Counted from the first letter of the stretch, positions 16,742-25,425 are shown. The stretch is 64,000 nucleotides of DNA from Actinospica sp035493475 (GCA_035493475.1 DATJIF010000155.1:62001-126000); one strand, 5' to 3'. The notes: generated from the sequence alone by a model not told the origin. Numbers and translations: made by a program.

Positions 16742-18102
16742 GCGCCGCTCCGTGCGCTGAAGGCCTCCGCGTAGTTGCGCAGGAAGGCGGCCTCGGCGTG
16801 CACGGCGCCGCGCAGTTCCGAGATCAGCACCCGCTCGTTCGGTCCGTGCAGGCCGCACTCGGAGTCCTGCGCGCCGAACAGCAGGATCTCGGCCGCCGGA
16901 ACCGCCCTGGCCAGCCCGGCGACCAGCGGGATCGCGCCGCCAGACGCCGCGTGCACCGGCTCGGCGCCCCACGCCTCGCGCAGCGCCTCGGTCGCGGCCT
17001 GGTAGGCGGGGCCGCCGGTGACCGCGGAGAAGCCGAACCCGGCCTGCCCGTCCTCGGTGAGCGTGAGCTCGACGCCGAACGGACGCACGGACGCCAGGTG
17101 ATCGATCAGGTACTTGCGCGCCTCGTTCGGATCCTGCGACGGGTGCACGCGCAGGTTCAGCTTGGCGCGCGCGTAGGGGACCACGGCCGAGGCGGCGGTC
17201 TCCACGGCGGGCGCGTCGAGCCCCATCACCGTGATCGCCGGTCCGCTCCACAGCCGCGACCCCAGGCTGCCGGTGCCCATCAGCGGCATCCCCGGCAGCA
17301 CGCCGCCGAGCCGCCGGAACTCCTCGTCGCTGAACGTGTAGCCGTCCCACTCCTCGCGGCGCAGGCCCTTGACCGCTACGTCCCCGTTCGCGTCGTGCAG
17401 CGTGGCCAGTGCGCTGATCAGGGCGAGCAGCGCGTCCGGAGCCGCCCCGCCGAACTCGCCGCTGTGCCGGGCCTGCGCGAGCGTGCGCGCCTCCACGATC
17501 ACCTCGGCGTCCCCGCGCAGCGCGACCGTGAACGTGCCGACGCCGGGCCGGATGTTGCCCATGTCCGCGATGACCATCGCGTCGCAGCCGAACTGCTCCG
17601 GATGCGTGGGCGGATAGTCGTCGAAGACCGAGCCGTACTCCTCCTGGCCCTCGAACAGGATCTTGATCCCGACCGGCGGCCGCCCCTCGAAGGCCCGCAG
17701 CGCGCCGAGGTGCACGGCCAGGTTGGACTTGTCGTCCGCGATCCCGCGGCAGCGGATCGCGTCGCCCTCGCGGGTCGGGGTGAACGGCGGCGAGTCCCAC
17801 AGCTTCTCGTCCCCCGGCGGCTGCACGTCGTAGTGCCCGTAGAGCAGCACGGTCGGCGCGTCCGGGGTCGGCGGCGGGATCGAGCCGGTGATGATCGGGT
17901 TGGTGTCCGGCAGCGTGAGGTCCCTGATGTCCCGGACCCCGGCGTCGCCGAGCAGGCCGACCAGCACGTCGTGCGCGCGCAGCACCTGCTCGCGCGGATA
18001 GCCGGGGAAGGAGACCGAGGGGATCTCGGCCAGCCGCACCAGGTCCCCGACCAGCCCGTCCAGCAGGCCGTCGATCTTCGCACTCAGGCTCGCGTGATCC
18101 AT
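16738..18102 (-). CDS. M20-family dipeptidase/metallopeptidase
   Basis: This is a 454-residue M20 zinc peptidase. Metal and catalytic motifs are present: YGHYDVQPP (His ligand and Asp), GIADDKSN (bridging Asp) and EGQEEYGS (Glu base pair). A dimerisation domain is inserted in the middle. It is likely a cytoplasmic dipeptidase of the CNDP/PepV-like branch. ATG at 18102 begins MDHASLSAKID. The gene is first in an operon with the YfcC transporter. Confidence 0.92.
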   Translation of the reverse strand: MDHASLSAKIDGLLDGLVGDLVRLAEIPSVSFPGYPREQVLRAHDVLVGLLGDAGVRDIRDLTLPDTNPIITGSIPPPTPDAPTVLLYGHYDVQPPGDEKLWDSPPFTPTREGDAIRCRGIADDKSNLAVHLGALRAFEGRPPVGIKILFEGQEEYGSVFDDYPPTHPEQFGCDAMVIADMGNIRPGVGTFTVALRGDAEVIVEARTLAQARHSGEFGGAAPDALLALISALATLHDANGDVAVKGLRREEWDGYTFSDEEFRRLGGVLPGMPLMGTGSLGSRLWSGPAITVMGLDAPAVETAASAVVPYARAKLNLRVHPSQDPNEARKYLIDHLASVRPFGVELTLTEDGQAGFGFSAVTGGPAYQAATEALREAWGAEPVHAASGGAIPLVAGLARAVPAAEILLFGAQDSECGLHGPNERVLISELRGAVHAEAAFLRNYAEAFSARSGA

Positions 18103-18229
18103 ACGACAAGTAGCCCGTACGCGGGAGCCCCGGGCAACCGCAGCCACCCGTTCCGGCTAACGCGGCATCCGGGGCTTCCGTTCACGCCGAGGTCTTCGAT
18201 CGGACGCGTGGCGCTGCCACACTGACGGT

Positions 18230-19633
18230 GTGTATGACTACGACGTGCTCGTCCTCGGCTCCGGGCCGGGCGGTCAGAAGGCTGCGATCGCGACGGCCAA
18301 GCTCGGACGCCGCGCCGCGGTCGTCGAGCGGCGGGACATGGTCGGCGGGGTGTGCATCAACACCGGCACCATCCCGTCCAAGACGCTGCGCGAGGCCGTG
18401 CTGTACCTGACCGGCCTGAACCAGCGGGAGATGTACGGGCAGAGCTACCGGGTCAAGGAGAACATCACCATCGCCGACCTGCTCGCCCGCACGCAGCACG
18501 TCGTGGGCCGGGAGATCGAGGTGATCCGCAGCCAGCTGTCCCGCAACCGGGTCGCGCTGCTGCCCGGGCTCGGCTCCTTCGTGGACGAGCACACCGTGGA
18601 GGTGGCCGACGGCTCCGGCTCCGCGAACCGGGTGACCGCCGACCGCATCGTGATCGCCACCGGCACCAGCCCGGCCCGCCCGGCCAGCGTGGACTTCGAC
18701 GGGGCCACGGTGGTGGACTCGGACGGCATCCTCAGCCTCGGCCGGGTCCCGCAGTCCATGATCGTGGTCGGCGCGGGCGTCATCGGCATCGAGTACGCCT
18801 CCATGTTCGCCGCGCTCGGCACCAAGGTCACCGTCGTCGAGTCCCGGACGCGGATGCTCGAGTTCTGCGACATCGAGGTGGTCGAGGCGCTCAAGTACCA
18901 CCTGCGCGACCTCGCGGTGACCTTCCGGTTCGGCGAGACCGTCGCGGCCGTCGAGCGGCACGAGCGCGGCGCCCTCGCGGTGCTGGAGAGCGGCAAGCGG
19001 ATCCCGGCCGAGGTCGTGATGTACTCGGCGGGGCGCCAGGGCATGACCGCGGGCCTGCGCCTGGAGAACGCCGGGCTCAGCGCGGACGACCGCGGCCGGA
19101 TCACCGTGGACGAGTTCTTCCGCACGAGCGTGCCGCACATCTACGCGGTCGGCGACGTGATCGGCTTCCCCGCGCTCGCCGCCACGTCGATGGAGCAGGG
19201 ACGGCTCGCCGCGCACCACGCGTGCGGCGAATCGGTCCAGGGCATCTCGCCGTTGCAGCCGATCGGCATCTACACGATCCCGGAGATCAGCTTCCTCGGC
19301 CGCACCGAAGACGACCTGACCGCCGCCCGGATCCCGTTCGAGGTGGGCGTCTCACGCTACCGGGAGCTGGCGCGCGGGCAGATCATCGGCGACTCCTACG
19401 GCGTGCTGAAGCTGCTGGTCTCCCCGGAGGACCGCTCGCTGCTCGGCGTGCACGTCTTCGGCACCGGCGCCACCGAGCTCGTGCACATCGGCCAGGCCGT
19501 GATGGGCTGCGGCGGCACCGTGGACTACCTGGTCGACGCCGTGTTCAACTACCCGACGCTCGCCGAGTCCTACAAGGTCGCGGCGCTCGACGCGATGAAC
19601 AAGATCCGGCAGATCGAGTGGCTCGGCGAGTGA
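18230..19633 (+). CDS. sthA: Si-specific (soluble) NAD(P)+ transhydrogenase
   Basis: This 467-residue flavoprotein closely resembles Mycobacterium tuberculosis SthA as I recall it. Shared segments include GVCINTGTIPSKTLREAVLYLTG, split here as the FAD/redox region, VVVGAGVIGIEYASMFAALG and IYAVGDVIGFPALAATS. The redox site reads C-I-N-T-G-T, not the C-x4-C of lipoamide dehydrogenases, which rules those out. It transfers hydride between NADPH and NAD+. The start is GTG at 18230; no good ribosome site is seen, so translation may be leaderless. Confidence 0.94.
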   Translation: MYDYDVLVLGSGPGGQKAAIATAKLGRRAAVVERRDMVGGVCINTGTIPSKTLREAVLYLTGLNQREMYGQSYRVKENITIADLLARTQHVVGREIEVIRSQLSRNRVALLPGLGSFVDEHTVEVADGSGSANRVTADRIVIATGTSPARPASVDFDGATVVDSDGILSLGRVPQSMIVVGAGVIGIEYASMFAALGTKVTVVESRTRMLEFCDIEVVEALKYHLRDLAVTFRFGETVAAVERHERGALAVLESGKRIPAEVVMYSAGRQGMTAGLRLENAGLSADDRGRITVDEFFRTSVPHIYAVGDVIGFPALAATSMEQGRLAAHHACGESVQGISPLQPIGIYTIPEISFLGRTEDDLTAARIPFEVGVSRYRELARGQIIGDSYGVLKLLVSPEDRSLLGVHVFGTGATELVHIGQAVMGCGGTVDYLVDAVFNYPTLAESYKVAALDAMNKIRQIEWLGE

Positions 19634-19634
19634 C

Positions 19635-19650
19635 CTCCGGAGATCCGGAG
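19635..19650 (+). terminator. Short stem-loop just after sthA
   Basis: CTCCGG and CCGGAG form a 6-bp stem around AGAT, starting 2 nt after the sthA stop. A second stem (CGCGCC/GGCGCG, 19678-19692) follows, leading into CGCTTT. There is no long T-tract, so termination activity is uncertain. Confidence 0.4.
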
Positions 19651-19833
19651 CCGCAAGCCTGAATGTGAAAACGTCAACGCGCCGTCGGCGCGCGCTTTAC
19701 CCTGCCTTGGTTTCTCCGCGACAGCCGCTTCGGCCACGCTCCTCAAGTAAGCGTGCTGCGTCGGACCCACCCACTCCGCACCCACCGTCCGGCGATGGCG
19801 CACGCCCGCATTCCGCCACGCGAGAGGACCACT

Positions 19834-20565
19834 ATGGCAATACCCGGATACCGGACCGGCCTTTCCGGCCTGGCCGTCGGCAGCTCGCTGCTGCTCGCCG
19901 CGACCCTGGCCGGGCCCGCCGCGGCCGCCACCACGACCCCGGCGAGTTTCCCGCACTACAACCACGCCCGGCACTCCGACCAGATCTGGGGCGGCTACGC
20001 CGACACCGGCGGCACCTTCACCTCCATCAGCGGCGCCTGGACCGTGCCCTCGCTCGACTGCAGCGCGACCCCGAACAGCTCCGTCTCGCCGTGGATCGGC
20101 ATCGACGGCTGGAGCTCGGACACGGTCGAGCAGATCGGCTTCGACCAGGACTGCGAGAACGGCGTCGCCGGGTACTACCCGTGGGTCGAGATGTACCCCG
20201 CCGACTCGATCTACTTCACCGAGACGATCAAGGCGGGCGACCACGTCACCGCGTCGGTGTCGGTCAGCGGCACGTCGTTCACCCTGGTCGAGAAGGACAC
20301 GACGCAGGGCTGGTCGAAGACCTACCACAAGACCGGCAGCGACGAGCTGTCCTCGGCCGAGGCGATCGTGGAGGACCTCGGCGACGGGATCCAGCCGGTG
20401 GCGGACTTCGGCTCGATCACCTTCACCAACCTCACGGTCAACGGCTCGAGCTTCGCGAGCGCGGGCACCCCGAACTCGACCGACATCGAGCGCGGCAGCA
20501 CCCTGCTGACGAAGAACTCCTCGGTGTCCGGCAGCACCTTCAAGCTCAGCTGGCTGCACGCCTGA
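19834..20565 (+). CDS. Secreted G1-family glutamic endopeptidase (eqolisin-like)
   Basis: This 243-residue protein has a Sec signal peptide (MAIPGYRTGLSGL, Leu/Ala core, AAA-type cleavage near residue 31) and a peptidase G1 domain. The family landmarks are visible: VSPWIGIDGWSSDTVEQIG and the SSAEAIVED segment, which carries the catalytic Glu of scytalidoglutamic peptidase relatives. The product is probably a secreted acid protease. GAGAGGA at 19822-19828 is a good ribosome site for ATG 19834. G1 peptidases are best known in fungi; bacterial members are fewer. Confidence 0.85.
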   Translation: MAIPGYRTGLSGLAVGSSLLLAATLAGPAAAATTTPASFPHYNHARHSDQIWGGYADTGGTFTSISGAWTVPSLDCSATPNSSVSPWIGIDGWSSDTVEQIGFDQDCENGVAGYYPWVEMYPADSIYFTETIKAGDHVTASVSVSGTSFTLVEKDTTQGWSKTYHKTGSDELSSAEAIVEDLGDGIQPVADFGSITFTNLTVNGSSFASAGTPNSTDIERGSTLLTKNSSVSGSTFKLSWLHA

Positions 20566-20601
20566 TCCAGTCGAAGGCACCCGGGCCGTCGCAGTGCGCT
20601 G

Positions 20602-21534
20602 TCACCGCGGCGGCTCGGGCCATTCCCAGCGCACGCCGATGACGCACGGGTCCAGATCGACCCCGATGGCGCACGCCCGGCCCTGGTCGTCGAGCGTGAG
20701 CACGCGCTCGGTCTCGACGCCGCCCTCATCCGTGCGCGGCACCGTGAACTGCACGCAGCGCGCGGGCAGCATCGGCCGGGTGAACTCGACTTCGAGCACG
20801 TACTCGCGGATCGGCAGCCGCAGCCGACGGCTCGAATCGCGGTCGCGCGGGAACGGCTCGGTGAACTCGACGACGTGCTCCAGCAGCGCCAACTCGCCGC
20901 GCTGCAAGGGGCGCGGCAGCAGCAGTTCGGCGATGACCAGTCCGGCGTCGGGCGCCGTGCGGACGACTCCGAGGCGGGAGCCGCGCAGCGGATGGATCCG
21001 CGACGGATTGCCGTCGTCGGCCTGGTCGATCACGATCACCGAGCCGACGTCGTTCGCGGCCGACCGGACGAGGGCCCGGGAGTAGAGCTCGCGCAGCCGT
21101 CCGTCCGGGCCGACCGTGAGCCGCTCGTACTGCGAGAGCCGGATCAGGCTGTCGTCGGAGCCGGTGTCGAACTCGGCCAGCAGCCGGGCGATCGGATCCC
21201 AGTCCTGATACACCGCCGCCAGGGCGGGCGCGTCCGTGTAGACGTTGCGTCCGCGGGCCCGGCGCGGGCCGACCAGCGCGGCCAGGGCGCCGGACGGCAC
21301 GCCGACGATCTCCTCCAGCCGGCTGAGCGCGGCCAGCGACGCGGCCCGTTCCGGCTGCCGCCGCCCGGACTGCCAGCTGCTGAGCGTGGCCAGGCTGACC
21401 GGCGTGCCGTGCTGCCGCAGCCGGTACCCGATCCGGTCCAGGCTCAGCCCGCTGTCGGCGATCGCGGCCCGCAGCGCGTCCGGAAACGGCCCGGACGCGA
21501 GCAGCCGGGACAGGTCGGTGCGCACTCCAGACAC
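20602..21534 (-). CDS. Helix-turn-helix transcriptional regulator
   Basis: This 310-residue protein has an N-terminal XRE-like HTH (residues about 16-75, LSLDRIGYRLRQHG and SLATLSSWQSGRRQP). A long beta-rich C-terminal part of unknown ligand follows (LTVGPDGRLRELY, VVEFTEPFPRDRDSS, EYVLEVEF). The start is GTG at 21534. Similar stand-alone regulators with this arrangement occur in Streptomyces, but I cannot name the target. It precedes a roadblock gene on the same strand, with a 50-bp gap between them. Confidence 0.78.
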   Translation of the reverse strand: MSGVRTDLSRLLASGPFPDALRAAIADSGLSLDRIGYRLRQHGTPVSLATLSSWQSGRRQPERAASLAALSRLEEIVGVPSGALAALVGPRRARGRNVYTDAPALAAVYQDWDPIARLLAEFDTGSDDSLIRLSQYERLTVGPDGRLRELYSRALVRSAANDVGSVIVIDQADDGNPSRIHPLRGSRLGVVRTAPDAGLVIAELLLPRPLQRGELALLEHVVEFTEPFPRDRDSSRRLRLPIREYVLEVEFTRPMLPARCVQFTVPRTDEGGVETERVLTLDDQGRACAIGVDLDPCVIGVRWEWPEPPR

Positions 21535-21584
21535 GGTAGGGCACGGCGATCTCGCGGGATGCGCGCGGGCCCGGCCGCACCGGA

Positions 21585-21959
21585 TCAGAGCTCGAGGTTC
21601 TCGCCGATCGCCTGCAACTGCCGCCGGGCCAGCGCGAGGTTGCCGCGGTTCTTGTCGAGGGCGAGGTAGAGGAACAGCCCGGCGCCGTCCCGGCTGTGCA
21701 GCGGGCGGATCAGATGGAACTGGTGGCCGAGCGTGATCAGGATGTCCTCGATCCGGTCGTCGAGGCCGAGCATCTCCATCGTGCGCATCTTCGCCTTGAC
21801 TACCTCCGTGTTCCCGGCGGCGGCGACGGTGACGTCCAGATTCTTCGACGCGCTGGCCCCGGCGAGGGTCATGCCGCTGCCGTAGTCGACGAGCGCCGCG
21901 GCGATGGCGCCCTCGATGTTCATGACGTTCTTCAGAGCGACGTCTATCCCAGCGGCCAT
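21585..21959 (-). CDS. Roadblock/LC7 (MglB-like) domain protein
   Basis: This is a 124-residue protein of the roadblock/LC7 fold, which in bacteria often acts as a regulatory partner of small Ras-like GTPases. Recognisable parts are IEGAIAAALVDYGSGMTLAG and HQFHLIRPLHSRDGAGLFLYLAL. In Streptomyces conservons such a protein is encoded with a sensor kinase, a DUF742 protein and a GTPase; none of these is next to it here, so it is an orphan copy. The start is ATG at 21959. Confidence 0.8.
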   Translation of the reverse strand: MAAGIDVALKNVMNIEGAIAAALVDYGSGMTLAGASASKNLDVTVAAAGNTEVVKAKMRTMEMLGLDDRIEDILITLGHQFHLIRPLHSRDGAGLFLYLALDKNRGNLALARRQLQAIGENLEL

Positions 21960-22199
21960 GAGGTCGAGCTCCTTTGCTGAAGGCGATGGGTTCCGCGGCT
22001 CACGTTAGGCAGTTGCAGGACAGCAGCGTTGAAGGATTCTGCAATTCGCCTCGTTCGCCACGGCGCGAACCGGAATCCGGGGGCGCGCGCCGGGTGCGCG
22101 CCAGGGGCGGCCTCCCGGCCCGACGCGGGAACCGCCTCGATCGGCCACCGGCTGCTGCCAAGATGATGGATGTCGAGTCTCCGGGAGGAAGTGGCGCCG

Positions 22200-22529
22200 A
22201 TGCAGATCCCCCTCTATCAGGTGAAGGCGGAGTTCTTCCGCGTGCTGGGCCACCCGGTGCGCATCCGCGTGCTCGAACTTCTCTGCGAGGGGCCGAAACC
22301 GGTGCGGGACCTGTTGGCGGACGCCGAGATCGACTCGCTCGGGGTCTCCGCGTCGAGCCTGTCGCAGCAGTTGGCCGTGCTGCGCCGCTACGGGATCGTC
22401 ATGACCACGCGGGACGCCGGGAGCGTCGTCTACGCGCTCACCGGACCGGACGTCTCGGACCTGATGATGGCGGCGCGCCGGATCCTCACCGAGATGCGCG
22501 CGCGCCAGCACGCCCCGCTCGCCGGCTAA
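22200..22529 (+). CDS. ArsR/SmtB-family helix-turn-helix regulator
   Basis: This 109-residue winged-helix protein has the motif FRVLGHPVRIRVLELLCEGP followed by the recognition region SASSLSQQLAVLRRYGIV. It lacks the CxC-type metal motif of classical ArsR, so the signal is unknown. ATG at 22200 is preferred because GGGAGGA (22183-22189) lies at a suitable distance; ATG at 22170 would place that ribosome site inside the gene. It converges with the GNAT-like gene, overlapping by 4 nt. Confidence 0.88.
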   Translation: MQIPLYQVKAEFFRVLGHPVRIRVLELLCEGPKPVRDLLADAEIDSLGVSASSLSQQLAVLRRYGIVMTTRDAGSVVYALTGPDVSDLMMAARRILTEMRARQHAPLAG

Positions 22530-23521
22530 CGCTCGATCGTCGCGCCCACCAGATCGACGGGCGTCCCGCCCAGGCGCAGCTTGTAGTCCTGCGCGCCCTT
22601 GAGGAAGTCGAACCGGAGCCCGCGGTCGAGGCTGCGTTCGATGAGCAGCGAGACCAGCACGACGCCGGGTGCCAGACCCTGCTGGCCGTCGGCGGCCGGG
22701 GACGTGTCGTAGGCCATGTTGTAGATGTGGACCGTGTCGCGGTGCGTGAGCACGATGACCGCGGCGAGCGGCCGTCCACCCGCGTGCAGCTCCACGACCT
22801 GAGCCGCGCCCGCGTCGCAGAGTTCGATGACCATGTCGCGTACGAATCCGCCGTACTCGTCGACGAACTGCCGCGTCTCGTCGCTGGCGTCGGCCTTCCA
22901 TGCCAGCAGCCGATCGAGCGAGTCGCGTATGGTCGCGGGCGTCGAGTCGACCAGTTCGAGTTCGCCGAGCGCCTCGGTGAGCCGGTTGCGCTTGCGCAGG
23001 ATGTCGCCGCGACGCTTGGAGTTCAGCAGCGCGAGGTAGCCGCAGGGCGCCTTCTCGATCCGCGGCGCCTGGTCGTAGGGCTCGACGACCGCGTCCGGGA
23101 CGGCGTGCGCGATCGCCTCGATCATCGCCTCGGCCGACGCGTCGTCCCGCACCAGCCCGGCCAGGTCCGCGTGCGACCACGTGGTGGACTCGCGGATCCA
23201 GCGGACCAGCGCGGCCGCGACGTCCTTCTCCCGCCCGGCGATCGCGACCGGACCCATGTAGTCGACGACGTCCCGGCCGCCGGCGAACGCCAGGGTCCCG
23301 GAGTTCAGCTCGAACGCGCAGACCCCGACGACCCGCTCGCCGTCCACGACCCGCGCCGTGATCAGCTGGGACTGCGGGTTCTTGGCCTGCCGGTCGTTCC
23401 ACCAGCTGAGCAGGAAGCGTCCGGTGTGGAACGGCGTCCCGGCCGACGCCACGACGGCGTCCCAGGACGCGGAGGCCAGCATGCCCGTGCCGCTCTCGGT
23501 GACAACCTCGACATCCGCCAT
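22526..23521 (-). CDS. GNAT-family (GNAT_6/BioF2-like) acyltransferase
   Basis: This 331-residue protein resembles the CelD/BcsL acetyltransferase group, two tandem GNAT-like halves. The C-terminal half has the typical GRPLAAVIVLTHRDTVHIYNMAYD and the DFLKGAQDYKLRLGG segment. Such enzymes modify polysaccharides or antibiotics, but the substrate is not evident. ATG at 23521 has AGGGG upstream. It ends convergently with the ArsR gene. Confidence 0.82.
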   Translation of the reverse strand: MADVEVVTESGTGMLASASWDAVVASAGTPFHTGRFLLSWWNDRQAKNPQSQLITARVVDGERVVGVCAFELNSGTLAFAGGRDVVDYMGPVAIAGREKDVAAALVRWIRESTTWSHADLAGLVRDDASAEAMIEAIAHAVPDAVVEPYDQAPRIEKAPCGYLALLNSKRRGDILRKRNRLTEALGELELVDSTPATIRDSLDRLLAWKADASDETRQFVDEYGGFVRDMVIELCDAGAAQVVELHAGGRPLAAVIVLTHRDTVHIYNMAYDTSPAADGQQGLAPGVVLVSLLIERSLDRGLRFDFLKGAQDYKLRLGGTPVDLVGATIER

Positions 23522-23604
23522 ATATGCGACCCCTGCTCCATCCCGGGGCCGCTCCCGCCCCCTTCCGCGATTTTTCCCGGCGCGGCAGTCGGGAAACGCG
23601 GCGT

Positions 23605-23639
23605 CCGCGCGCCCGCACCGCCGGGGTGCGGGCGCGCGG
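23605..23639 (-). terminator. Strong GC hairpin downstream of rpmG
   Basis: A perfect 15-bp stem (23605-23619 with 23625-23639) closes a 5-nt loop and starts 6 nt past the rpmG stop. A second inverted repeat (TTTCCCG/CGGGAAA, 23573-23596) follows. Together they probably terminate rpmG transcription before the GNAT-like gene. Confidence 0.65.
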
Positions 23640-23645
23640 CCCGGC

Positions 23646-23810
23646 TCAGCGCTCCTCGCGGAAGTCCGCGTGCCGCCGGGCGACCGGGTCGTACTTGCGC
23701 AGCACCAGCCGGTCCGGGTCGTTGCGGCGGTTCTTGCGGGTGACGTAGGTGTAGCCGGTTCCGGCGGTGGACCTGAGCTTGACGATCGGACGCAGTTCGC
23801 TGCGGGCCAT
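23646..23810 (-). CDS. rpmG: 50S ribosomal protein L33, cysteine-free (zinc-independent) form
   Basis: This 54-residue L33 has the conserved core YVTRKNRRNDPDRLVLRKYDP but lacks both CxxC pairs that hold zinc in the ordinary paralogue. It is therefore the C-minus type that replaces zinc-bound L33 under zinc limitation. It diverges from rpmB across a gap containing a Zur-like box, and together with the Mrf-like gene it forms the zinc-sparing ribosome set known from mycobacteria and Streptomyces. The start is ATG at 23810. Confidence 0.95.
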   Translation of the reverse strand: MARSELRPIVKLRSTAGTGYTYVTRKNRRNDPDRLVLRKYDPVARRHADFREER

Positions 23811-23830
23811 GGTGCGCTCCTAATCGATAA

Positions 23831-23845
23831 TGAAAACCGTTTCCA
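23831..23845. promoter_or_regulatory. Zur-like box between rpmG and rpmB
   Basis: TGAAAACCGTTTCCA is a 15-bp near-palindrome (one mismatched pair). It matches the actinobacterial Zur consensus TGAAAATGATTTTCA at 11 positions. It is 20 bp from the rpmG start and 56 bp from rpmB. Zinc-bound Zur would repress both directions, including the downstream Mrf-like gene. Confidence 0.72.
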
Positions 23846-23901
23846 AAGTAGTGTACGCTGCGGCCCGTCGATCTATTCCACGACCCCGGAAAGAGGGGCC
23901 C

Positions 23902-24138
23902 ATGTCCGCACGCTGCCAGGTCACCGGCCGCGAACCCGGCTTCGGGAACGCGGTGTCGCACTCGCACCGCCGCACCCGCCGCCGCTTCGACCCGAACATC
24001 CAGTCCAAGCGCTACTGGCTGCCGAGCGAGGGCCGCCACGTCCGGCTCACGCTCAGCGCCAAGGGCATCAAGACCGTCGACAAGCTCGGCATCGAGACGG
24101 TCGTGGCCCGCATCCGGGCGCGCGGGGAGCGGATCTGA
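23902..24138 (+). CDS. rpmB: 50S ribosomal protein L28, cysteine-poor (zinc-independent) form
   Basis: This 78-residue L28 starts MSARCQVTG, lacking the CxxC pairs of zinc-binding L28, and has the family core SHSHRRTRRRFDPNIQ. AAGAGGGG just upstream is a good ribosome site for ATG 23902. It overlaps the start of the Mrf-like gene by 1 nt (TGATG), so the two are translationally coupled. It should be made when Zur loses zinc. Confidence 0.95.
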   Translation: MSARCQVTGREPGFGNAVSHSHRRTRRRFDPNIQSKRYWLPSEGRHVRLTLSAKGIKTVDKLGIETVVARIRARGERI

Positions 24139-25328
24139 TGGTGGACGTCCGGCCGCAGGCGCAGCCCGTGCTCCCTGTCGTCGTGGTGGCGGGCCTGCAC
24201 AAGGAGCAGCGGCGCCGGGCGGTGCTCGAACTGCTCGCCGGGAACCGGGGCTCGGTCGTCCTGCACCACGACCTGTCCCGCGCCGAGCACGGCGAGGTCG
24301 TGCGCCGCGTGTGGAACGACCGGGGCGTCTCGCACTTGACGAAGGTTCCGCTGGTCAACGACTGCCCCTGCTGCGCGATGCGTGAAGACCTGCTGCCGCA
24401 GCTCGTCCGGATCGCCGAGTCGAGCGCGCACCGCCTCGCGATCGTGGAACTGTGGGGCGGCAGCGATCCGCTCCCGCTGGTCGAGACGATCGCGTTCGGC
24501 GAGGCGTGCGGACGTCGGATGGAGCAGGTCGTGCGGATCACCGGGATGATCACGGCGGTCGATCCGCAGCGGCTGATCCCCGAGATGTCCCACGACGATC
24601 CGCTCACCCGGCACGGCCTGCACACCAGCTCCGACGACGAGCGCACCGTGGCCGAGGCCCTGGCCCACCAGATCGAGTACGCCGGTGTGCTCGCCGCCGC
24701 GGCCGGTCGGGGCACGGAGGCGCAGGCGGGCATGGCGATGCTGCGTCAGTTGCGTCCGGGCGCCCCGATCGTACGGCTGGGACGCGGCAATCTGCCCCTT
24801 GCCGCACGCTCAGGGTTCGACGTCGCCGCGGCCGCCGCACGGGTCGATCCGGCGCTCGCGCAACTGCCCGTCCAGAGCGACGAGGACGGAGTCGCCACGC
24901 TCGTGTGGAAGCAGCGCCGGCCCCTGCACCCGGCCCGCACGTTCGCCGCGCTCGGGCAGCTGGTCCGGGCGGCGCAGCGCAGCCGCGGCCGGTTCTGGCT
25001 GGCCAATCGGCCGGAGATGATGCTCGGCTGGGACGCGGCCGGAGCGAGCCTGACCGTGGAGGACTGCGGCCCGTGGCTCGCCTGCCTGTCCGACCGGGAG
25101 TGGGCGCTGCACTCGCCGGAGCGGCGCACCGCGGCCGCGCTGGAATGGGACGCGGGCTTCGGCGACCGGGTCCAGCTGCTCACCTTCACCGCCGAGGGCC
25201 TCGACGCCGAGGGAATCAGGGATCTGCTCGACTCCTGCCTGCTCACCGACGAGGAGCTGGCCGAGGGCGAGGACGGCTGGAAGCGGCTGCCCGACGCCTT
25301 CGAGCAGCTGCTCGACCCGGTCGCCTGA
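24138..25328 (+). CDS. COG0523-family protein, Mrf-like, with degenerate P-loop
   Basis: This 396-residue protein has the COG0523 metal motif C-P-C-C at residues 76-79, but its N-terminal loop reads VAGLHKEQRRR, without the GxxxxGK(S/T) of Walker A. From memory it resembles mycobacterial Mrf (Rv0106), which also has a decayed loop and shares the GRLWLANRP-type segment (here GRFWLANRPEMMLGW). Mrf recruits a hibernation factor to C-minus ribosomes during zinc starvation. The position right after C-minus rpmB and behind a Zur box fits this role. A zinc metallochaperone role is the alternative, but GTP binding looks doubtful. Confidence 0.85.
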   Translation: MVDVRPQAQPVLPVVVVAGLHKEQRRRAVLELLAGNRGSVVLHHDLSRAEHGEVVRRVWNDRGVSHLTKVPLVNDCPCCAMREDLLPQLVRIAESSAHRLAIVELWGGSDPLPLVETIAFGEACGRRMEQVVRITGMITAVDPQRLIPEMSHDDPLTRHGLHTSSDDERTVAEALAHQIEYAGVLAAAAGRGTEAQAGMAMLRQLRPGAPIVRLGRGNLPLAARSGFDVAAAAARVDPALAQLPVQSDEDGVATLVWKQRRPLHPARTFAALGQLVRAAQRSRGRFWLANRPEMMLGWDAAGASLTVEDCGPWLACLSDREWALHSPERRTAAALEWDAGFGDRVQLLTFTAEGLDAEGIRDLLDSCLLTDEELAEGEDGWKRLPDAFEQLLDPVA

Positions 25329-25425
25329 ACCGCGGGGAGAAGTTTCCCGCCCGGCCGTGCAACCCTCGAGGGGTCTGGACGCATCAGGACGGCATGGATT
25401 CGAAACGTGGGGGCCGGCTGACACG

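Noticed and set aside
15455..16774. Plus-strand open frame of 439 residues opposite the YfcC gene
   Set aside because: It is His/Arg/Asp-rich without motifs; the opposite strand encodes a clear membrane transporter.
18230..19633. Dihydrolipoamide dehydrogenase as an identity for this gene
   Set aside because: The redox C-x4-C is missing (C-I-N-T-G-T), and the sequence follows SthA throughout.
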